Below, piece by piece: positions 56,626 to 64,000 of a DNA stretch of 64,000 bases. The position numbers and the translations under genes are program-made. The stretch covers positions 189,631,144 through 189,695,143 of the forward strand of contig CM054112.1 of the NCBI GenBank assembly GCA_028673005.1, written 5' to 3'. The notes beneath the pieces are model-generated. The model worked only from the letters and a program-made list of their open reading frames with translations. It searched no databases and was not told where the DNA came from. The stretch comes from Tanypteryx hageni. Taxonomy: Eukaryota > Arthropoda > Insecta > Odonata > Petaluridae. The number at the start of each line of letters is the position of its first letter. Positions within the stretch are counted from its first letter, which is position 1.

Positions 56626-59600
56626 CAGAGGCGTATATTCAGGGTGTGCTAGGTGTGCGGTGCACACCCACGGATTCGCAATGTCACAGATATTATATTT
56701 TTGCATTTATTCCTGTTAAAGACTCCCCTAATCGTTTTCTGGCTTCGCGTGATTCCTAAAATCAAATCCAATATACAATGGTTCATGAAGAGGAGAAGTT
56801 TCGGCGCGTAAACATTGTATCACATTCACGTTAATAGCCCGGGTGTGCGGTAAGAAATACGGATAGCTTTGAGCCCTTTAAACATACGTACAGATGGCGC
56901 AGCGGGTCAAATTCTTAGCCACCTTGTGGATTTAAACCGTCCAGAAGGCGTGGCAGGGTGTGCACTGAGACAACAGCACTCAGAAGTAGTTAGCGGTTGT
57001 GATTGGCTATTGTGTGAAGCAATCCAATTCAACGTTGTTACTTGTCATGAGATGCTGTTTCTGTTTTCTGAGTTTCGTCTGTTTTGCGTGCGTGGGGTAA
57101 AGTGTGAACCGACGTGTTTATGACACCGATTTAGACAAGTTTTTAACATATATTTATAATTTTTTAGATATAATTTATAACTTTTTGCTCATATTTACAA
57201 TGGTAAACAGTGTTGACGATGTACTTAATGCCCCGTTTTCTGCCCGAGCTTTTGCGGATTGTATGAACATAGTCGAAGAAGGTAAGCCTCGTCGTCCTCT
57301 TCCAAATTTACTGTGCAAGCACAAAGATGCAAAAACTGAGTACATGAGACATTACTCTGTTTCACAATACGATTCAGTAGAATGGTTAACTGGATGTGAA
57401 GTGCTGTCAAGACTTTTTTGTTGGCCTTGTTTATTATTCTCCAAAGAGAAAGGTGTTTGGAATAAGCACGGGTATTCCGATCTTAATAATTAGGCTGCAG
57501 CAATGCAAAAACATGAGCGCTCCCAGCCACATGTTCAGTCATTTTTAAATCTTAAGATGTTTGGAAAACAAAGAATTGACACTCTCATTGACAGACAAAG
57601 AAAAATTGAAATTAGTCGTCATAATGAACAAGTAAAGAAAAATAGAGACGTTTTAAAAAGATTAATTGATGCTGTATGTTATTTGGCTAAGCAAGAGCTT
57701 CCTATGAGAGGTCATGATGAGTCTGAAGATTCAGCCAACCGAAGTAATTATATAGAATTTTTAAATGTGCTCCGTGAGTATGATCCTCCTTTAGACTGTC
57801 ATTTAAAGGCATCGACTGTATTTCGAGGAACTTCTCCCATAGTACAAAATGATATCATTAACGCTATATCTGATGTAGTTAAAGATGCTATAAAGAAAGA
57901 AATTTCTTCCGCTACATTTGTGGCCATTCTTCTGAATGAAACTTCTGATGTAATGTCAAAATCGCAGCTATCAACTGTTTTCCGTTTTGTCCATAATGGG
58001 CAAACACACGAAAGGTTTATCGGATTTACAGACGTAAGTGATGATAGAACGTCTAGTGGTCTTTTTAAACAAGTTGTAAACAGAGTTGAGGAATTTAATA
58101 TTAAGGACAAGTTGGTCGGCCAAACTTATGATGGTGCCTGTGCAATGAGTGGACATATTAATGGGTTGCAGAGTAAAGTTATCGAGGCCTATCCTTTAGC
58201 AATATTTACGCATTGCTACGCTCACGTTTTGAACCTAGTTCTGAAGCAAAGCCTCTTGAATATCAAGGAATGTAGATTGTTTTTCCAAACTATCAGTGGA
58301 TTGGCAGCATATTTTTATAAATCATAGAAAAGAGTAAATGCTTTGCAAGATTTTGTTGCTAAAAAATTACCCTCCGTCGCACCAACCAGATGGAATTTTA
58401 CTTCCCGTTTATCAAACACAGTAAAACGCCACAGAAGTGAACTTATTGCATTTTTGAACACATTGTGGAGAATTCTGGGGATTGGGACGTGGATGCTGTA
58501 ATCAAAGCTCGTGGTTTTCTGAATTTCTTGCAAGATTTTCAAACAATTTTTTTGCTAGAAATTTTTTCTGTTCTGTTTGGCTATATTGATGTTTTGAATA
58601 ATATATTGCAAACATCATCCTATGACATATTGTACTGTTGTAAAAAAGTGCATGATACTATGAAATAGCTTAGGAATGACAAGGAACATGGATTTGATGA
58701 TATTTGGGTTTCTGCTAAGAAAAGGCATACGGTTGAGTCGTCAAAGCCTAAAAGACGAAAAGGATCTATAGAAGAGGAGAAGAGCGCGTGCCTTCGATTA
58801 TACCAGAGAATAGTCGACTGCTTGTGCCTGGAGATGGAAGAAAGATACTCTTCACTTTCGAAACTTGAGTTTTTTCAACTCCTTTGTAGCGAAAGATATG
58901 ATCAGTATGCGAAAACTTTTCCTGATGGTATTCTAGAAAAATTAAAGGATTTCTACGGACCAGTTTTTGACTACGTTCGCCTAAAAAATGAACTAAAAGT
59001 ACTCTTTTCTTCTGATGAATTTGCGAGGAAACCAGTGCATCGCCTATTAAAATTCATGTAAGAAAATCAGCTTCAGGTTGCATTCAAGGAGATTTATAAA
59101 TTAGCGGAACTTATCAGGACGATTCCGAGTTCTACTGCTACAGTCGAGCGTTCTTTTTCGGCTACGAAGAGAATACATACGTGTTATAGAGGAACACAAA
59201 CGCAGGAAAGGTTATGCGGCCTAAGTTCACTCGCCATTGAAAAGACATTGTTGGCGGAACTGAAGAAAAGACCTTCATTTTATGATGATGTGCTAACAAA
59301 ATTCCTAAGGCAAAACAGGAGATTGGAACTGGTGTATAAATAAGTAAGTAAAATGAGTTTTTTAAGCCTTTCTTTGATTCAATCCGGAAAATAATATTTT
59401 CCCAAGTGATTACTTTTTCAGATTTCTGTGCGTATTATATGGTTGTACATATTTAAAAATCGTAACAAAATACAGATAATTCGTACCTCACTCTAGTATC
59501 TTCTCACAACGAAGCGTTAACCATTCTCACATAAACGTCGCGCGTGATGCATAGCTCAAGTCTATTTGACGGGGAACCCTTGTGTTGTCCATAATTATGG

Positions 59601-59835
59601 ATTGTACAGTTAAAATCATATCAGTTAGTAAATTAAAGTATTCAAAATTATTCTAAGATTAATTGCATTAGACCAATTAAGAAGAGCGCTGCTGCGCTAT
59701 GCTCTCTTGAAACTTTCACACGTCGATAAAAATGCAATCGTACGTTCAAATTAACACGTGAATTTTGTAGCGCGGGTTGCATAACCCCTCCCCAATAAAA
59801 GCACACCCAACCTAAATGGGCACGCGACGCCACTG
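56626..59835 (+). mobile_element. hAT transposon (3.2 kb) inserted in the array
   Basis: Termini CAGAGGCGTATATTCAGGG and, inverted, CAGTGGCGTCGCGTGCCC are flanked by perfect 8-bp target duplications GATATAAC (56618-56625 and 59836-59843). The target is part of the conserved inter-unit junction (GGATATAACATA). Size, termini and internal gene fit an autonomous hAT of the TTF-zinc-finger/ZMYM-like group. It inserted after the array unit existed and interrupts only one unit. Confidence 0.95.
57200..59343 (+). pseudogene. hAT transposase with TTF-type zinc finger and DUF4371-like domain, broken
   Basis: It likely starts at MVNSVDDVLNAPFSAR (57200). The TTF-type finger follows (LLCKHKDAKTEYMRHYS, VEWLTGCEVLSRLFCWPCLL, FSKEKGVWNKHGYSD), ended by a TAG at 57491-57493. 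The frame resumes QKHERSQPHVQSFLNL (57503) through DUF4371-like motifs LLNETSDVMSKSQLS, GFTDVSDDRTSS, QTYDGACAMSGHINGLQSK and THCYAHVLNLVLKQ to a TAG at 58325. Later parts lie in shifted frames: about 58465-58668, 58822-59061, and the C-terminal dimerisation motif IPSSTATVERSFSATKRIHT (about 59120-59180). It ends near 59343. Two nonsense codons in otherwise good frames and at least one or two shifts make it inactive, but it is the best preserved transposase here. Confidence 0.85.
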
Positions 59836-61207
59836 GATATAACATATAACATACTAGTAGTTGGTGCTTGCATACTGTAAGCATTATATCTCACATTAAA
59901 AGAACATTCATTTTTCAGACAGAAATTTCAACATTACAAATATTCTATTAATTCTAAAAATTTCACCTCCGCTGCGATTTTCGTTTTTCCTACATGTAAG
60001 AATAATAGTTTAAAACAATCTCCAAATGTCGCAATTTTAAAAATTTTACACTTTCTTCATTATAAGGTTCTAATGCTACACATTTTAGCCAAATTTTAAA
60101 GTTGTAGCACTCCTAGAAATAAAATAATATTTTTCTAATTGTTAATATTTAAATAATTTTTAACGGCCGCCGCAATACATATATGGTAAAATTGAAATTT
60201 TTATTTCTGCAAATTTACTATACTGTAAATAATTTGAAAATTTCATCTTCGTAGCTCATCCCATAGTACCTAAACAACTATCTATTTGTTTAAACTTTAA
60301 GAATTTTTAACTGCCAAACAAAATAAAATATCAAAATTTCTATAATCCCGATTTCGTTTTTTTATGAATTCTACTTATAAAAAAAATTTCCACTCCATAT
60401 CTCTTGCGGAAATACATAATCCATGAAAATTTGATTAAACAATTGCGAATTTTTAGCGGCCGCATTGTTGCACTTTTTCAAGATTTTCGTTTTTTCTAGT
60501 CGGTTTTGCACAAAATCCTACCTAAGAAAAAAATTTCGAATCTCCAGCACATCTGGAAGTGCCTAAACATTAGTATCCTCCTGTTATATGTTATCATTAT
60601 ATATCGACGAGTATTACAAGGAGGATATAACATACTAGTAGTTGGTGCTTGCATACTGCAAGTATTTCATCTCACATTAAAAGAACATTCATTTTTCAGA
60701 CAGAAATTTCAACATTAAAAATAGTCTTTTAATTCTAAAGATTTCATTTCTGCAGCGATTTTCGTTTTTCCCACATGTAAGAATAATAGTTTAAAACAAT
60801 CTCCAAATGTCGCAATTTTAAAAATTTTACACTTTCTACATTATAAGGTTCTAATTCTACACATTTTAGTCAAATTTTAAAGTTGTAGCACTTCTAGAAA
60901 TAAAATAATATTTTTCTAATTGTTTAAATTTAAATAATTTTTAACGGCCGCCGCAATACATTTCAACTCCGTGGCACATTCGGAAATATATAAACCTTGA
61001 AAATTTGTTTAAACAATTGCGAATTTTTAGCGGCCGCATTGTTGCACTTTTTCAAGATTTTCGTTTTTTCTAGTCGGTTTTGCACAAAATCCTACCTAAG
61101 AAAAAAATTTCGAATCTCCAGCACATCTGGAAGTGCTGAAACATTAGTATCCTCCTGTTATCATTATATATCGACGACTCTTACAGAGGAGGAGGATATA
61201 ACATACA

Positions 61208-62850
61208 TATAACAGGAGGATACTAATGTTTAGGCACTTCCAGATGTGCTGGAGATTCGAAATTTTTTTCTTAGGTAGGATTTTGTGCAAAACCGACTAG
61301 AAAAAACGAAAATCTTGAAAAAGTGCAACAATGCGGCCGCTAAAAATTCGCAATTGTTTAAACAAATTTTCAGGGTTTATGTATTTCTGCATGTGCTACG
61401 GAGTTGAAATTTTTTTATAAGTAGAATTCTTAAAAAAACGAAATAGGGATTATACAAATTTTGATATTTTTATTTGTTTGGCAGTTAAAAATTCTTAAAG
61501 TTTAAACAAATTGATAACTGTTTAGGTACTACGATATGAGCTAGGAAGCTGAAATTTCCAAATTATTTACAAAGTAGTGAATTTGCATAAATAAACATTT
61601 CAATTTCACCATATATGAATTATTTAAATTTAAACAATTAGGAAAATATTATTTTACTTCTAGAAGTGCTACAACTTTAAAATTTGGCTAAAATGTGCAG
61701 CATTATTACCTTATAATGAAGAAAGCGTAAAACTTTTAAAATTGCATCATTTGGGATTGTTTTAATCAATTTTTTTTACATGTGGGAAAAACGGGAATCG
61801 CTGCGGAGGTGAAATTTTTAGAATTTATAAAATATTTATAATGATGAAATGTCTGTCTGAAAAATGAATGATTTTTCAAGGTGATATGAAATGCTTGCAG
61901 TATGCGAGCACCACCTACTAGTATGTTATATCCTCCTCTGTAAGAGTCGTCGATATATAATGATAACATATGACAGGAGGATACTAATGTTTAGGCACTT
62001 CCAGATAAGCTGGAGATTCGAAATTTTTTTCATAGGTAGAACTTTGTGCAAAACCGACTAGAAAAAGCGAAAATCATTAAAATATGTTATATCCTCCTCT
62101 GTAAGAGTCGTCGATATATAATGATAGGAGGATACTAATGTTTAGGCACTTCCAGATGTGCTGGAGATTCGAAATTTTTTTCATAGATAGGATTTTGTGC
62201 AAAACCGACTAGAAAAAACAAAAATATTGAAAAAGTGCAATAATGCGGCCGCTAAAAATTCGCAATTGTTTAAACAAATTTTCATGGTTTATGTATTTCC
62301 GCATGTGCTACAGTGTTGAAATTTTTTTTATAAGTAGAATTCATAAAAAAACGAAATATGGATTATACAAATTTTTATATTTTAATTTGTTTGGCAGTTA
62401 AAAATTCTTAAAGTTTAAACAATTGGATAACTGTTTAGGTACTACGGGATGAGCTAGGAAGCTGAAATTTTCAAATTATTTACAGAGTAGTGAATTTGCA
62501 CAAATAAATATTTCAATTTTACCATTTATGAATTGTGGCGGCCGTTAAAAATTATTTAAATTTAAACAATTAGAAAAATATTATTTTACTTCTAGAAGTG
62601 CTACAACTTTATAATTTGGCAAAAAATGTGTAGCATCAGTACCCCATAATGAAGAAAGTGTAAAATTTTTAAAATGGCAACATTTGGGGATTGTTTTAAA
62701 CTATTATTTTTACATGTGAGAAAAAACGAAAATCGCTGCAGAGTTAAAATCTTTAGAATTAAAAGAATATTTGTAAGGATGAAAGATGAATAATGAATGG
62801 TTTTTTATGTTGAGATGAAATGCTTGCAGTATGCAAGCACCAACTACTAG
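61208..62850 (+). repeat. Array block 4: three R units, partly duplicating block 2
   Basis: Units 61208-61921, a short 61922-62083 and 62084-62850 repeat the order and even the truncation points of 53405-54116, 54117-54278 and 54279 onward. Near-identity extends to about 62273, offset 7803-7805 bases from block 2, then drops to ordinary inter-unit divergence. Confidence 0.75.
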
Positions 62851-62856
62851 TATGTT

Positions 62857-63785
62857 ATTTTAGTTTTTTCTAATCGGTTTTGCACAAAATCCTATCTATG
62901 AAAAAATTTCGAATCTCCAGCACATCTGGAAGTGCCTAAACATTAGTATCCTCCTGTTATCATTATATATCGACGATTCTTACAGACGATGATATAACAT
63001 ACTAGTAGTTGGTGCTTGCAAACTGCAAGCATTTCATCTCCCCTTGAAAAAACATTCATTTTTCAGACAGACATTTCAACATTACAAATATTCTTTCAAT
63101 TATAATGATTTCACCTCCGCAGCGATTTCCGTTTTTTCCCACATGTAAAAATAATAGTTAAAAATAATCCACAAATGTTGAAATTTTAAAAATTTTAGAC
63201 TTTCTCCATTGTGGGGTACTAATGCTACACATTTTAGCCAAATTTTAAATTTGTAGCACTTCTAGAAGTAAAATAATATTTTTCTAGTTGTTTAAACTTA
63301 AATAATTTTTAACGGCCGCCGAAATCAATATTTGGTAAAATTGAAATGTTTATTTATGCAAATTCACTACTCTGTAAATAATTTGAAAAGTTCAGCTTCC
63401 TAGCTCATACCGTAGTACCTACACAGTTATCTATTTGTTTAAACTTTAAGAATTTTTAACTGCCAAACAAATTAAAATATCAAAATTTGTATAATCCCTA
63501 TTTCGTTTTTTAAGGAATTCTACTTATAAAAAAAATTTCAACTCCGTGGCACATTCGGAAATACATAAACCTTGAAATTTTGTTTAAACAATTGCGAATT
63601 TTTAGCGGCCGCATTGTTGCACTTTTTCAAGATTTTCGTTTTTTCTAGTCGGTTTCGCACAAAATCCTACCTAAGAAAAAAATTTCGAATCTCCAGCACA
63701 TCTGGAAGTGCCTAAACATTAGTATCCTCCTGTTATCATATGTTATATATCATTATATATCGACGACTCTTACAGAGGAGGATAT
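62857..63785 (-). repeat. Array block 5: a unit fragment and one F unit
   Basis: A tail-to-middle junction at 62851-62860 (CTAGTATGTTAT then ttagttttttctaatcggtt) leads into the last ~140 bases of an F unit. A full F unit then runs from CTAG at 63002 to the switch near 63785. Its first ~375 bases match the unit at 55853 almost exactly. Confidence 0.7.
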
Positions 63786-64000
63786 AACAGGAGGATACTA
63801 ATGTCCAGCCCAAACTAAAAGAGCTAGAGAGCTCTAAGTTTCAGTTTTTGTAGATATGATGGAGAAACCTACAGATAAAATGAGACTTCTTACCTAAGTG
63901 ACATGAGTTCGACTCCAGAAATTCCGAAATTTGCGTTTTTTCCCATAAGAAAAGCATTGCGCCATTTTTGTAAATTAATTATGGGCACTTACCGGTAAAC
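63786..64000 (+). repeat. Array block 6: inverted copy of the atypical terminal segment, cut by window end
   Basis: From 'acaggaggatactaatgtcc' through 'agcccaaactaaaagagcta' to 'attatgggcacttaccggta' this is the inverse of about 51020-51240 in the first unit. The array therefore has matching special segments toward both edges in opposite orientation; the rest of this unit lies beyond the window. Confidence 0.8.

Larger units (their letters stand above)
55079..61207 (-). repeat. Array block 3: four F units, one interrupted by a hAT element
   Basis: Units start at CTAG 55079, 55853, 59854 and 60635. The second unit is split at its terminal junction by the 3210-bp hAT at 56626-59835. The fourth (60635-61207) carries the same ~210-bp internal deletion as the unit at 52838-53404. 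At the left edge a tail-to-tail switch (55031-55082) places two CTAGT ends about 44 bases apart around a junction copy with 'atatatagacgttccttaca'. Confidence 0.75.
50585..64000. repeat. Complex array of ~775-bp units in both orientations, Helitron-like ends
   Basis: About 16 units, full length 765-784 bp, run from 50585 past the window end. In F orientation a unit begins CTAGTAGTTGGT, then the hairpin GCTTGCATACTGCAAGC, and ends with TAGTATCCTCCTGTTATC, then ATTATATATCGACGACTC and TTACAGAGGAGGATATAACA before the next CTAG. Read on the opposite strand the start becomes hairpin, 8-nt spacer, CTAG, then T, as in a Helitron 3' end. Inside, the pattern 'AAATTTCAgCTCCgtAGCaca..GGAAgTgc' followed by 'TTGTTTAAAC..gAATTTTTAACggCCGC' recurs every ~146 bases (AGC anchors in unit 2 at 51407, 51540, 51687, 51833, 51980). 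Small open frames within units are not conserved between copies, so no protein is inferred. GCGGCCGC is recurrent. Confidence 0.85.

Noticed and set aside
56869..57123. 84-codon frame at the start of the hAT element
   Set aside because: It lies in the terminal region before the transposase and matches nothing in hAT proteins.
50585..64000. CRISPR-like array
   Set aside because: Units are ~775 bp, AT-rich, in both orientations and lack short repeat/unique spacer structure; the DNA is eukaryotic.
1..64000. tRNA, rRNA or snRNA genes
   Set aside because: No cloverleaf with A/B-box spacing or conserved rRNA/snRNA blocks was recognised by eye; a covariance-model scan would be needed to exclude short or decayed copies.

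Overview
This is eukaryotic, AT-rich DNA from an animal, most likely an arthropod. The grounds are one spliced host gene with GT-AG introns, no operons or Shine-Dalgarno spacing, and a dense mix of DNA transposons (hAT, Tc1/mariner, piggyBac, Mutator-like), RTE-type non-LTR retrotransposons and a long complex tandem array, a mix typical of large arthropod genomes. The species cannot be told from the sequence. Almost every long open frame outside the host gene is a decayed transposase or reverse transcriptase.

Layout. Positions 1-9.4 kb hold non-autonomous elements: hAT-type miniature elements at 1269-1673, 1965-2210, 3298-3617 and 7220-7496, a deleted piggyBac-like element at 3899-5568, and a Tc1/mariner-like deletion derivative at 7587-8145. 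A broken RTE-like retrotransposon (endonuclease plus reverse transcriptase) lies at 9438-12255. A decayed Mutator-like transposase with a YqaJ-type nuclease domain, still carrying a recognisable 81-bp intron, is at 14670-17071. Positions 17-28 kb are mostly featureless, with a GC-rich foldback (18660-19134), a hairpin-fronted repeat (21411-22185) and a 580-bp element (25637-26216). A 2.3-kb hAT element with a perfect 8-bp target duplication is at 28043-30339.

The only gene that looks intact is a GT31 beta-1,3-galactosyltransferase on the + strand. Six exons are visible between 35498 and 43650 with consistent splice phases. It encodes a Golgi type II membrane enzyme with a signal anchor, a DDD metal/UDP-sugar motif and an EDV-x-x-TG motif; the exon with the initiator Met was not found. 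Its introns collected a mariner element, a possible DNA element at 37634-39090, a long-TIR foldback element and a 143-bp TA-flanked MITE.

From 43.7 to 50.3 kb there are unknown repeats, the 3' part of a second RTE copy on the - strand, and three reversed copies of the hairpin-fronted repeat. From 50585 to the window end runs the most unusual structure: about 16 copies of a ~775-bp unit in both orientations. Each full unit is built of five ~146-bp sub-monomers and carries at one end a hairpin, an 8-nt spacer and CTAG, which resembles a Helitron 3' terminus. The array has inverted switch points, a near-identical 1.36-kb block repeated 7.8 kb apart, matching inverted segments towards its two ends, and a 3.2-kb hAT element inserted with a perfect target duplication into the inter-unit junction.
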